From a virus, in IMG/VR virus record IMGVR_UViG_3300048032_000879, positions 1-27,405 of that record: DNA of 27,405 bases; one strand, given 5' to 3'. Below are positions 1 to 7,425 of this stretch, piece after piece (position 1 is the stretch's first letter; every line of letters starts with the position of its first letter). A program made the translations under genes and the position numbers. The notes below the pieces were generated by a model, which searched no databases, was not told the DNA's origin, and saw nothing but the letters and a program-made list of their open reading frames with translations.

Positions 1-1
1 A

Positions 2-1033
2 ATAATAACAGGAGTAACAGGTCAAGTCGGCTCATACATGGCAGACTTCCTTCTTAAATTTACAGACCTAGAGGTCTATGGCGCAATCAGAAGACTGAGT
101 GTCCCTAATCACAAAAATATAGAAAAAGCCAAGCTAAATCCAAAATTCAAACTTATTGAAATGGATCTTACTGATGAACATAGTATGTTCAGCACAATTC
201 AAGAAATCAAACCAGATTACTTTATAAATTTTGCTGCAAATTCCTTTGTTGGCAACAGTTGGCATATGCCAGCCAACCACTTTGACGTAAACGCTTTGGG
301 AGTAATGCGTCAACTAGAAGCTATTCGTAAAATTTGTCCGAATTGTAAGTATTACAACGCTGGCTCTTCTGAAGAGTTTGGTGATGTTATGTATAGTCCA
401 CAAGACCTCAATCATCCACCGAGGCCCAGGAGCCCATACGGTGCATCAAAGGTCGCTGCTAGACAAATTGTTAAAGTTTGGAGAGACTCTTATAAACTGT
501 TTGCTATTCAAGGTTATCTTTTTAATCACGAATCAGAACGCCGTGGGGAAGAGTTTGTGACCAGAAAAATCTCCATGAATGTAGCTAGAATCAAAAAAGA
601 GCTAGATGAAGGGAAAACCCCAGAAGCATTTGATTTAGGAAACATCGAAGCTAAGAGAGATTGGAGTCATGCATATGACTTTGTTAGAGCTGTCTGGTTA
701 ATGCTTAATGAAGATAAACCAAAGGATTATTTGCTAGCTTCTGGAGAAACTCATACAGTAAGAGAATTTGTAGAGAAGGCTTTTGAAGCCGCAGAAATTG
801 AAACTCATTGGCATGAGGAAGATAATCCAATTGATACTAAATTGATACACAATGAAACTGGTTCTATTTTATTAAAAATTAATAAAGATTTTTATAGACC
901 AGCTGAAGTCGAACTTTTGCTTGGTGACCCATCTGAAGCACAAAAAGATTTACATTGGGAAAAAAGCGTTGACTTTCCTACATTAGTGCGTAGGATGGTT
1001 GACAATGACATTGAAGAAATTAACGCCACATAA
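2..1033 (+). CDS. gmd: GDP-mannose 4,6-dehydratase, 5'-truncated by window edge
   Basis: This enzyme converts GDP-mannose to GDP-4-keto-6-deoxymannose, the precursor of GDP-fucose, GDP-rhamnose and related sugars, in the cytoplasm. The frame is open from base 2 and reads ITGVTGQVGSYMADFLL, the NAD(P)-binding glycine-rich motif that begins this short-chain dehydrogenase family. The ATG at 38 is therefore internal and the true start lies left of the window. Counting from that ATG, the catalytic region has the Ser-Ser-Glu of AGSSEEFG (about 109-115) and the YxxxK of SPYGASK (Tyr134, Lys138). Family signatures NHESERRGEEFVTRKIS and GNIEAKRDWSHAYDFVRAVW follow. The C-terminal GDPSEAQKDLHW stretch is also typical. 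No reductase or epimerase partner is visible; it may lie to the left. The two glycosyltransferase ORFs at 12881-15649 are possible users of the product. Family assignment is certain; the final sugar is unknown. Confidence 0.95.
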   Translation: MITGVTGQVGSYMADFLLKFTDLEVYGAIRRLSVPNHKNIEKAKLNPKFKLIEMDLTDEHSMFSTIQEIKPDYFINFAANSFVGNSWHMPANHFDVNALGVMRQLEAIRKICPNCKYYNAGSSEEFGDVMYSPQDLNHPPRPRSPYGASKVAARQIVKVWRDSYKLFAIQGYLFNHESERRGEEFVTRKISMNVARIKKELDEGKTPEAFDLGNIEAKRDWSHAYDFVRAVWLMLNEDKPKDYLLASGETHTVREFVEKAFEAAEIETHWHEEDNPIDTKLIHNETGSILLKINKDFYRPAEVELLLGDPSEAQKDLHWEKSVDFPTLVRRMVDNDIEEINAT

Positions 1034-1361
1034 AAGGCGACAAGCCGTCATCGGCAAACTGATCGATGTACCATCAGCCCAAAAAAGATTCTTTTGGGCC
1101 AGGGAAATGAAGCTTTTAAAAGATCTAGAAGCTAGGTATTCTTTAGATTTCTTAGAAATTGTGACTTTCCCTAAGAAATATGATAGCCTTGCATATATAG
1201 TATCTAAAGCCCTTAAGGACACGATGGATAGAAAGTGGAGGAATTTCAACTTTAAAGTTGACCTATCTAAATACGACACTATTATTTTAGGAGAAAAGAC
1301 TGGAAAAGATTATGTACCCAGTGATAATAAACCAAAGAACACAAAAGATTTATTAAAATGA
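1005..1361 (+). CDS. Hypothetical protein between gmd and recA
   Basis: This is a basic protein of about 118 residues that I do not recognise. It overlaps the end of the dehydratase gene by 29 bases and its own stop overlaps the RecA start, so it appears translationally embedded in the same operon. I prefer the ATG at 1005 because an AGGA (992-995) sits nine bases upstream. A TTG at 999 in the same frame would add two residues. The N-terminus is rich in Lys and Arg (LKKLTPHKRRQ). The middle has a helix-like stretch (WAREMKLLKDLEARY). No signal peptide or membrane segment is seen. Its position next to recA makes a role in DNA metabolism possible, but nothing in the sequence shows it. Confidence 0.75.
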   Translation: MTLKKLTPHKRRQAVIGKLIDVPSAQKRFFWAREMKLLKDLEARYSLDFLEIVTFPKKYDSLAYIVSKALKDTMDRKWRNFNFKVDLSKYDTIILGEKTGKDYVPSDNKPKNTKDLLK

Positions 1362-2470
1362 GCGATAAAGATTCAGAAATACTAGAAAAGTTCCTTAAAG
1401 ACAAAAAAGGACAGCATTATAACTTCGAAGAGTCGATTGATTACAAGGCATCAAGCGGATCTCTTCAACTAGACCTAAACCTTAACGGTGGCTTTGGGCC
1501 AGGATTGCATAGGTTTGTAGGCATGAATGAGGGCGGTAAAACTTCAGCAGCTCTCGAGGTTATGAAAAATATGTTAAACACACAGGAACAAGGCAAAGGT
1601 TTCTACATTAAGGCAGAAGGTCGCCTTTCAAATGAGATGGTGGCTCGTTCTGGCGTCAAGTTTGTGTATGATGCAAAAGACTGGGTTGCAGGCACCTGCT
1701 TTGTTTTTGAAAGCAACATTTATGAGGTTGTGGTCGACGCCATTAAGACTTTGGTGGATCAAAACGAAGATAAGCACCGCTACTGCTTTATATTAGACTC
1801 AGTAGATGGCCTAATCTCACAGCAAGACATAGATAAATCTTTTTACGATTCTAACAAAGTAGCTGGCGGTGCGGTCATCGCAGCCAACTTTATGAAGAGA
1901 ATGTCCATCTCTCTTGCAAAAAGGGGCCATATGGCCATTTTCATCAGCCAGGTGAGGGCAGACATCAAGTTAGACCCCTACTCCAAGGCTCCCATACGTC
2001 AGACGTCAGCAACGGGTGGTAACGCACTTTTACACTTCGCTAACTATATCATCGAGTTTGAACCTCGTTTTAAATCTGATATGATTTTGCAAGACTCAAC
2101 AAAGAAGCAGCCAGATCCCAAGACAAACCCTATTATTGGTCACTGGGCAAAGGCTACCATCAAAAAGTCTCCAAATGAGAAAACAAATAATACTATCCCC
2201 TACCCTATTAGATACGGCAGAACTGGAGGAAAGTCTATTTGGGTAGAAAAAGAGCTTGTCGACTTATTGTATATGTGGGAGTTTGTCACCAAGAAAGGCG
2301 CTTGGATTACTATTGGAGAAGAATTTAAAGAGCTAGTGGCTGAAGTAGTACAAGATTTACCAGAGAAAGTCCAAGGAGAAGCTAATTTATTTAAGATGGT
2401 CGAAGAAAACGGGGCTCTTTCAGAGTTTTTAATAAATTATTTTAAATCCAATATTGGAGAATTGATTTGA
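1358..2470 (+). CDS. recA: RecA/UvsX-family recombinase
   Basis: This is an ATP-dependent strand-exchange protein that forms filaments on single-stranded DNA during phage recombination and recombination-dependent replication. The Walker A motif GMNEGGKT lies at residues 55-62 and the Walker B strand YCFILDSVDGL ends at Asp147. AIFISQVRADI matches the conserved RecA core strand. SATGGNALLHFANYIIEF corresponds to the region around DNA-binding loop L2 (TTGGNALKF in bacterial RecA). The following KATIKKSPNEK and KGAWITIGEEF segments also match RecA. At 370 residues it is close to bacterial RecA in length. It starts in an ATGA overlap with the preceding gene and its stop overlaps the nuclease start, so it belongs to one operon. 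The family is clear; whether RecA-like or UvsX-like is closest would need an alignment. Confidence 0.93.
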   Translation: MSDKDSEILEKFLKDKKGQHYNFEESIDYKASSGSLQLDLNLNGGFGPGLHRFVGMNEGGKTSAALEVMKNMLNTQEQGKGFYIKAEGRLSNEMVARSGVKFVYDAKDWVAGTCFVFESNIYEVVVDAIKTLVDQNEDKHRYCFILDSVDGLISQQDIDKSFYDSNKVAGGAVIAANFMKRMSISLAKRGHMAIFISQVRADIKLDPYSKAPIRQTSATGGNALLHFANYIIEFEPRFKSDMILQDSTKKQPDPKTNPIIGHWAKATIKKSPNEKTNNTIPYPIRYGRTGGKSIWVEKELVDLLYMWEFVTKKGAWITIGEEFKELVAEVVQDLPEKVQGEANLFKMVEENGALSEFLINYFKSNIGELI

Positions 2471-2868
2471 AGTTCATAACTCTATACGGCAAAGAGAAGC
2501 CACTCAGAAACCCACATAAGTACAAAATTAAGTGGAACGGCAAATGTCGTAGCAAATTTCAAGCAGAGGTAAGAAAATACCTATACAAGTATTGGAAGTA
2601 TGATGTTGTATATGAGGAATTCAGGGTTGTAGGAACCCAATTGTCCCTTGATTTCTACAATCATACAAAAAAAATAGCCATTGAGGTCCAAGGTGCCCAA
2701 CATTTAAAGTTTGTTAAGCATTTTCACAAAACTAGAGCTAATTTTGTTAGGCAGTTACGTAGAGACGATAAAAAAATAGATTTTTGCGAAATAAATAGCA
2801 TAGAATTGCTGTTGATATACCCAGAAGACGAACTATCTGAAGAATATTTTGCAAACCTTTTGGGCTAA
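2467..2868 (+). CDS. Small PD-(D/E)XK-like endonuclease (DUF559/Vsr-like)
   Basis: This 133-residue protein has the layout of a minimal PD-(D/E)XK nuclease. A glutamate follows an N-terminal helix (FQAEVRKYL, Glu34), then an aspartate strand (LSLDFY, Asp62), then the catalytic strand IAIEVQGAQH (Glu73-x-Gln75, Gln in place of the usual Lys). An RRDDKKIDFC helix and a final IELLLIYPED strand follow, as in Vsr and DUF559-type enzymes. The start must be TTG at 2467: the frame contains no ATG, and TTGA overlaps the recA stop. Sitting directly behind RecA, it is a candidate for processing recombination intermediates such as a Holliday-junction or branch-cutting enzyme. A homing-type endonuclease is an alternative. 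The fold call is fairly firm; the substrate is inference. Confidence 0.7.
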   Translation: MKFITLYGKEKPLRNPHKYKIKWNGKCRSKFQAEVRKYLYKYWKYDVVYEEFRVVGTQLSLDFYNHTKKIAIEVQGAQHLKFVKHFHKTRANFVRQLRRDDKKIDFCEINSIELLLIYPEDELSEEYFANLLG

Positions 2869-2877
2869 GTGTAAATT
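2849..2877 (+). promoter_or_regulatory. Possible weak sigma70-like promoter before the small acidic gene
   Basis: TTGCAA (2849-2854), a 17-base spacer and TAAATT (2872-2877) each match the sigma70 consensus at 4 of 6 positions. They lie seven bases before the ATG at 2885. The arrangement copies the stronger promoters at 3134 and 6712, but in AT-rich DNA such matches arise by chance. Confidence 0.3.
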
Positions 2878-2884
2878 ATTCTAG

Positions 2885-3130
2885 ATGGATAAGCCAAAAT
2901 TTAAAGAATTTAAACTTCCCAAGAAGATATTGACTCAGCTTTATGAGTTAACTGGCGGAGCAGAAGCTTATAAAGGGTTTATAATTGCCTATTCCGATGA
3001 AAATGGCACTCCAATTATATATACAAGTTGTGATTCTAAAATTACAGAGTCTGGATTAATTAAATCAATAGAAGATTATATTAACGACTATTCGGAAAAT
3101 CTTCGAGAATTAGACGAAGAAGTCGAATAA
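2885..3130 (+). CDS. Small acidic hypothetical protein
   Basis: This 81-residue protein has an acidic C-terminal third (DYINDYSENLRELDEEVE) and a short basic N-terminus (KPKFKEFKLPKKI). I do not recognise a family. No Cys pairs, membrane segment or signal peptide are seen. It is separated from the nuclease gene by 16 bases with no clear Shine-Dalgarno sequence, and its stop lies three bases before the -35 box of the dnaB promoter. It is accepted as a gene because it fills an otherwise empty collinear gap in a densely packed operon and has ordinary amino-acid composition. Confidence 0.65.
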   Translation: MDKPKFKEFKLPKKILTQLYELTGGAEAYKGFIIAYSDENGTPIIYTSCDSKITESGLIKSIEDYINDYSENLRELDEEVE

Positions 3131-3133
3131 GCC

Positions 3134-3161
3134 TTGACAATTGTTTAAACATATGTATTAT
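3134..3161 (+). promoter_or_regulatory. Sigma70-type promoter for the dnaB operon
   Basis: A perfect -35 box TTGACA (3134-3139) is followed by a 16-base spacer and the -10 box TATTAT (3156-3161, 5 of 6 consensus). Transcription would be expected to start near 3168, only about four bases before the dnaB ATG at 3172, giving an almost leaderless mRNA. The spacer includes the palindrome GTTTAAAC (3143-3150). Confidence 0.75.
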
Positions 3162-3174
3162 TCGGATACATATG
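3150..3174. repeat. Perfect 9-bp inverted repeat over the dnaB -10 box and start codon
   Basis: CATATGTAT (3150-3158) and ATACATATG (3166-3174) are exact reverse complements separated by seven bases. The left arm overlaps the first three bases of the -10 box and the right arm ends with the dnaB start codon. Because transcription should begin inside the right arm, a DNA operator bound by a dimeric repressor is more likely than an mRNA hairpin. Confidence 0.7.
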
Positions 3175-4689
3175 ATATATAGCCTAGAAATTGAAAAGCA
3201 GGTACTAGCCGCATTTATTCAAAAACCAAAAGTTCTTGTTAATTTCATTCACTTGATAAGCGAGTCAGATTTTTACGGAAGCTCACTATTGCACAAAACT
3301 CTTTTTGCTGTTTTAAAGAGGGCTTGCCAGCAAGACGAGTCAATCGATGAGATTGTCCTAGTTCAAAGAATTAAAGATCTTGGCATAAAGTTTGAAGAAG
3401 ATATATCCTTAATTGACTATGTCAGATCTCTGTCGATGCGCAAAATACATTCAGAGGAAAAGATTGAGTCATCAATTAAGGAGTTAAAGAAGTATAGTGT
3501 GCGTAGAGAAATAGGAGAAACTGCAAAGAAAATTTCAGCTTCTATGAAAAGTATCTCCCCAGAAACGTCTTATCATAAAATTATTGAATCCGCTGATCAG
3601 ATTTACAACGAGAAGATTAATATGTTTGAGGTTGGCTCAGATGTTCCAGAAAATATATATGATGAAATGGAAAATTTCATTGAAGATCGCGGCAATAACC
3701 CATTAGAAGAATTTGGAATGATGGGTCCACATGAAAAAATTAATGACATGTATGGTTCTCTTTTGCGCCCAGGAAACATTACGGTTATTGTTGCTCGCTC
3801 TGGTGTCGGTAAAACTCAATATTGCATGGACTACGCCACAAAAGTTTCAGCAAAGTATGATGTACCTGTCCTACACTTCGACAACGGCGAGATGAGCAAG
3901 GAAGAACTTATCATTCGTCAGTGCGCTGCGGTTTCTGGTGTTCCTGCATATCTTTTAGAAAGCGGAAAGTGGAGACAAGCTGGAGACGACACGGTGCGTC
4001 GAGTTCGATCTGTTTGGAACAAAATTAAAAATCTACAATTCTATTATTACAACGTTGGTGGCATGGACGTTGATTCAATGATTAACACTTTAAAAAGATT
4101 TTATTACTCCAAGGTAGGTCGAGGCAATAAAATGGTTTTTTCCTTTGACTACATTAAGACCTCTTCTGACTCTAGTGCAGGAAACAAGAACGAGTGGCAA
4201 CTAGTCGGAGAGATGGTAGACAAGTTCAAGAAGTGTATTCAAAAGGAAATACTAGAAGAAGGTAATCCCGTAATCCCAATGATTACATCAGTTCAGTCAA
4301 ATCGTAGTGGTATCACCACCAATCGTCAAAGCGCAAACATCGTCGACGACGAGTCTATTGTTTCTTTGTCTGATCGGATTACTCAGTTTTGTTCTCACAT
4401 GTTTATTCTTCGTCAAAAGACTAGCGACGAAATCACAGAAGAAGGCCCACAGTTTGGCACACATAAATTAATCAACGTTAAATCTCGACATCTAGGTAAG
4501 GATATTGCTGGTGCAATTGAACCCGTTCAAGTCGATGACAATCTAAGAAAGAATTTTGTTAATCTGGAATTCGCAAACTTTAATATTACAGAGCGTGGAG
4601 ACTTGCGAGATATCGTAAACTTCAGAAACACTGGTGGTGACCTAGTTGGAAGTGACCCAAGCGTCATCCCCTCGTTTGACGATCTATGA
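3172..4689 (+). CDS. dnaB: Replicative DNA helicase, DnaB family
   Basis: This is the hexameric 5'-3' replicative helicase that unwinds the phage replication fork. The N-terminal helical domain characteristic of DnaB spans about residues 1-100 (YSLEIEKQVLAAFIQKP, then FYGSSLLHKTLFAVLKR). The RecA-like motor domain occupies roughly 180-460. Its Walker A motif is ARSGVGKT (208-215, Lys214) and the Walker B region is MVFSFDYIKT. The tail of the motor includes LSDRITQFCSHMFILRQK and LINVKSRHLGK. The length of 505 residues is close to the bacterial family. The ATG lies ten bases after a -10 box with no Shine-Dalgarno sequence. The stop overlaps the primase start (ATGA), which suggests that helicase and primase are made together. 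Confidence 0.95.
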   Translation: MIYSLEIEKQVLAAFIQKPKVLVNFIHLISESDFYGSSLLHKTLFAVLKRACQQDESIDEIVLVQRIKDLGIKFEEDISLIDYVRSLSMRKIHSEEKIESSIKELKKYSVRREIGETAKKISASMKSISPETSYHKIIESADQIYNEKINMFEVGSDVPENIYDEMENFIEDRGNNPLEEFGMMGPHEKINDMYGSLLRPGNITVIVARSGVGKTQYCMDYATKVSAKYDVPVLHFDNGEMSKEELIIRQCAAVSGVPAYLLESGKWRQAGDDTVRRVRSVWNKIKNLQFYYYNVGGMDVDSMINTLKRFYYSKVGRGNKMVFSFDYIKTSSDSSAGNKNEWQLVGEMVDKFKKCIQKEILEEGNPVIPMITSVQSNRSGITTNRQSANIVDDESIVSLSDRITQFCSHMFILRQKTSDEITEEGPQFGTHKLINVKSRHLGKDIAGAIEPVQVDDNLRKNFVNLEFANFNITERGDLRDIVNFRNTGGDLVGSDPSVIPSFDDL

Positions 4690-5738
4690 ATCAATACAGA
4701 AATTTCTTAGAAAAACTAGGGTATCCACTTCAAGATTGCGGTAGTCACTGGAGGAGCCGTGCAATTTTTAGAAATGGAAAAACCAACACCTCTCTTATAA
4801 TATATAAAGACTCTGGAGTGTGGAGAGATTTCGGGGGAGACGAGCAAGCAAAACCTTTTATTGCTTTAGTTAAAGAGACACTAAATACAGAAGACCCAAA
4901 AATACTTCAAGAGTACTCGGTCGGGAATGAAGCATCATTCAATAGCAGTGGCAGAGAAAAAGAACCAGAAGAAAAAATAGAAATGGAAAAAATATACCCA
5001 GAGTCTCACTTAAGTAAACTCTTACCAATGAAAACATTCTATGAAAAGAGGGGCATATCATCAAAGACCCAAGACAAGTTTAAATGCGGATATGCTGGTG
5101 GAGGTAAAATGTACCGCAGAATTGTTTTCCCTATCTATGATCTAGATAATCAAATACATGGTTTTTCTGGTCGCACTATTACAGACGATAAAAATATCGC
5201 GAAATGGAAGCATACTGGTCGCAAAACAAATTGGATTTATCCGCATCATCTTTCGCACTCTAATATAGAAAAAAAAGAAGAAGTAATATTGGTTGAAAGT
5301 ATTGGCGACTGCATGGCTTTATATGAAGCTGGCTACGACAACGTGCTAATGTTAGCTGGATTAGATATTTCTGCAAAAATGATTTCGTACTTAAACTCTT
5401 TTGATTTAAAAAGAATTATTATTGCAACAAATAATGATGACAGTAAAGAGGAAAATACTGGGGCTTTAGCCTCTATAAAGGTCGCCGCAAAATTATCCTC
5501 AGTCTTTGATCTATCTCTAATTAAAATTAATCCTCCTGTCTGCAACGATTTCGGAGATATGCTAGAGCGTGATACAGCTATGCTAGATAACTTTAAACAG
5601 TGGTATAAGCGAAAAGACAAGTGGAGCTTAGGTGATAACAAATTTCAAGAGTACGTGTTAAAAAAGATAAAATCAAACGATAAGTTATTTAAAAACACGC
5701 ACTGCAAAAAATTAATTAAAATTTTAAATGGAAGTTAA
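4686..5738 (+). CDS. DNA primase with TOPRIM domain, DnaG-like
   Basis: The enzyme is expected to synthesise RNA primers for the phage fork in partnership with the adjacent DnaB helicase, whose stop codon its start overlaps. The N-terminus (about 8-60) resembles a CHC2 primase zinc finger without the usual cysteines: HWRSRAIFRNGKTNTSLIIY followed by WRDFGG. The middle carries the RNA-polymerase-like RRIVFPIYDLDNQIHGFSGR segment typical of DnaG. The TOPRIM core follows with VILVESIGDCMALYEAG (Glu204) and IIIATNNDDS (247-252), where the usual DxD is altered to NNDD. At 350 residues it lacks a separate helicase-binding extension of DnaG size. The loss of zinc ligands suggests altered template recognition. 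The TOPRIM primase call is firm; full activity is inferred. Confidence 0.88.
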   Translation: MNQYRNFLEKLGYPLQDCGSHWRSRAIFRNGKTNTSLIIYKDSGVWRDFGGDEQAKPFIALVKETLNTEDPKILQEYSVGNEASFNSSGREKEPEEKIEMEKIYPESHLSKLLPMKTFYEKRGISSKTQDKFKCGYAGGGKMYRRIVFPIYDLDNQIHGFSGRTITDDKNIAKWKHTGRKTNWIYPHHLSHSNIEKKEEVILVESIGDCMALYEAGYDNVLMLAGLDISAKMISYLNSFDLKRIIIATNNDDSKEENTGALASIKVAAKLSSVFDLSLIKINPPVCNDFGDMLERDTAMLDNFKQWYKRKDKWSLGDNKFQEYVLKKIKSNDKLFKNTHCKKLIKILNGS

Positions 5739-6729
5739 ACTATCAGCAAGTCGTATTAAAACGGCACAATCATGCAGTTGGATATACTGGAGTAAGTACA
5801 AACAAAAACTTCCAGATACAAATAATGATGGAGCAAGGCGGGGAACTGTTTGCCACAATGTTTTTGAATTTCTGTCTAAGCAAAAGACAAAGACTCATTT
5901 CAATAAAGTTGTTAAGGCCAAAGATCCATTTGCATCTAAAGCTGTAAAAGATCTAATCATGTCTGACGCTTCCGAACTCGGGGTTACTGATGATGATAAC
6001 ATGAACCTGATCAAAGAGATGATACTCAACGGTCTAGACTGCAACTTTCATGGAGAAGAATTAGGCATACCAGATGAAGCTCACGCAGAGTTGGACTTTG
6101 ATATAGAACAGAACGGCTATCACATTCGTGGTTTTATTGATCAACTGTTTCTGTATAAAGACAAAAAGATTGCGATCATCCGCGATTACAAGACCAGCAA
6201 GAAAATGTTTGAGGGTAAAGAAAAGGAAGACAATCTCCAGGATTATATGTATTCTCTTGCAGTCAAAACTCTTTTCCCAGAATACGTAAATAGAACATCT
6301 GAATTTTTATTTTTAAAATTTAATTTAAAAAAGAATGGTTTGATGAAAATGAAGGCGATTGATGAAGACGATTTAGAGGGCTTTGAATTACAGCTTTCAT
6401 CAATTCAAGAGTACTTGGAAAACTTTGACGAAAAAGATGCCGTATCAAACTTTGCCATAGATAAGGGATTTCCAGATGATGGTTCATTTGGGGGTAGATT
6501 GCAGTGTGGATTTGCTAAAGAAAAAGGTCAACTAAAAAAAGACGGAAGCGTCATGTGGCACTGCCCTTATAAGTTTGATTTTTGGTACGTTAATATTTTA
6601 GATGCAGAAGGGGATTTTCACTCTTCATGCTTCCAAGATGAATTTAAAAAAGATATGGTTCCAGATGGAGGTAGCCACGAAATAAAATACTACGAAGGTT
6701 GCCCAAAACACTTGACAAATAAGTATTAG
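5728..6729 (+). CDS. Cas4/RecB-like PD-(D/E)XK exonuclease, possible Fe-S protein
   Basis: This is a single-strand DNA exonuclease candidate of the PDDEXK_1 (RecB/AddB/Cas4) family. Visible motifs in order are LSASRIKTAQSC at the N-terminus (Cys16), RRGTVCHNVFE (His43), GFIDQLF (Asp138), the catalytic strand IIRDYKTS (Asp153-x-Lys155), and LQDYMYSLAV (Gln171xxxTyr175). Four C-terminal cysteines (260, 279, 301, 325) could combine with Cys16 to hold a 4Fe-4S cluster as in Cas4 and AddB. The length of 333 residues is typical of phage members. It overlaps the primase stop by 11 bases, and its last codons contain the -35 box of the next promoter. There is no CRISPR array nearby, so a role in phage recombination or end-processing fits better than spacer acquisition. 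Confidence 0.87.
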   Translation: MEVKLSASRIKTAQSCSWIYWSKYKQKLPDTNNDGARRGTVCHNVFEFLSKQKTKTHFNKVVKAKDPFASKAVKDLIMSDASELGVTDDDNMNLIKEMILNGLDCNFHGEELGIPDEAHAELDFDIEQNGYHIRGFIDQLFLYKDKKIAIIRDYKTSKKMFEGKEKEDNLQDYMYSLAVKTLFPEYVNRTSEFLFLKFNLKKNGLMKMKAIDEDDLEGFELQLSSIQEYLENFDEKDAVSNFAIDKGFPDDGSFGGRLQCGFAKEKGQLKKDGSVMWHCPYKFDFWYVNILDAEGDFHSSCFQDEFKKDMVPDGGSHEIKYYEGCPKHLTNKY

Positions 6730-6740
6730 TGCTGTATTAT
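6712..6740 (+). promoter_or_regulatory. Sigma70-type promoter for the DNA polymerase III cassette
   Basis: TTGACA (6712-6717), a 17-base spacer and TATTAT (6735-6740) form a near-consensus promoter. The -35 box lies inside the end of the preceding coding sequence and the spacer spans its TAG. The expected transcription start is at or next to the ATG at 6748, so the mRNA would be leaderless. A short inverted repeat, TGCTG (6730-6734) and CAGCA (6744-6748), flanks the -10 box. Confidence 0.75.
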
Positions 6741-6747
6741 CACCAGC

Positions 6748-7425
6748 ATGGTACCATTATTTAAAACCCACTTCTCTATTGGTAAAAGCATACTTCGTCT
6801 AGAAGACGTATACCGAATTGCTGATGACAATAAAATTGATGAAGTCTTCCTAGTCGAAGACTCTATGACTGGATTTCCAGAAGCCTTTCGTCTTTTTGGT
6901 GAAAGACTGAGGTTTGGACTAAGATTATCAATCTTTAATGATGATGAAAGCTCAGAATCCGAAAGCAAAATTATAGCTTACCCCGATGGGGACGAAGGAT
7001 GCAAAGAACTTTACAAACTCCACACGCAGAGTTTTGATAACAAAATTAAGACTCCTTGGTTTGACTATAAAAACATAAAATTCTGCATTCCATTTTATGA
7101 TTCGTTTCTGCACAAAAATTTAGTAGGCTTCTGCAATTGTATGCCAAAGCTGCCAGATCAAATTTGGTTTTGCTTAGAAGATAATGGACTTCCTTATGAT
7201 GGAATCCTACGTTCAAAAATCGAAGAGTTTATTAAAAACAATCCTAACCCATCATTAGAAGTGAAATCAATTTACTATGAAAACAAAGAAGATGTTGAAG
7301 CTTTTCAAACATACAAATGTATTTGCAATCGCCAGCCTGGTCGACAAGCCAGCCTATCTAATCCACGACTTGACCATTTTGGCAGTGATCGTTTTTGCAT
7401 AGAAGCCTGGAAGGAGGATAAATAA
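6748..7425 (+). CDS. Stand-alone, catalytically degenerate PHP domain of DNA polymerase III alpha
   Basis: This 225-residue protein reads as the N-terminal PHP domain of DnaE made as a separate polypeptide. The alignment by eye runs along its whole length: FKTHFSIGKSILRLEDVYRI matches the DnaE start with HxH, FLVEDSMTGFPEAFRLF matches ALTDHGNMFGAVEF, and KIIAYPDGDEGCKELYKL matches HLVLLAKNEEGYRNLLKL. EVKSIYYENKEDVEAFQTYK followed by SLSNPRLDHFGSDRFC matches the final VATNDVHYL region. Metal ligands are largely gone: HxH is KxH (Lys6, His8), TDH is EDS and NDVHY is SIYY. It is therefore probably a structural partner and not an enzyme. It sits first in the cassette with the exonuclease and polymerase core, and begins at a probable leaderless start eight bases after a -10 box. 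The domain match is convincing but unconfirmed by a search. Confidence 0.75.
   Translation: MVPLFKTHFSIGKSILRLEDVYRIADDNKIDEVFLVEDSMTGFPEAFRLFGERLRFGLRLSIFNDDESSESESKIIAYPDGDEGCKELYKLHTQSFDNKIKTPWFDYKNIKFCIPFYDSFLHKNLVGFCNCMPKLPDQIWFCLEDNGLPYDGILRSKIEEFIKNNPNPSLEVKSIYYENKEDVEAFQTYKCICNRQPGRQASLSNPRLDHFGSDRFCIEAWKEDK
7411..7417 (+). promoter_or_regulatory. Strong Shine-Dalgarno site of the exonuclease gene
   Basis: AAGGAGG lies seven bases before the ATG at 7425, inside the end of the PHP-like gene. It stands out because most other genes here lack any clear Shine-Dalgarno sequence. Confidence 0.8.

Noticed and set aside
5728-6729. Cas4-like nuclease as evidence of a CRISPR system
   Set aside because: There is no repeat-spacer array and no other cas gene; the family is common in phage recombination modules.
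6730-6748. Inverted repeat TGCTG/CAGCA as an operator at the polymerase promoter
   Set aside because: Only five pairs, expected by chance at this size; mentioned with the promoter but not claimed as a site.
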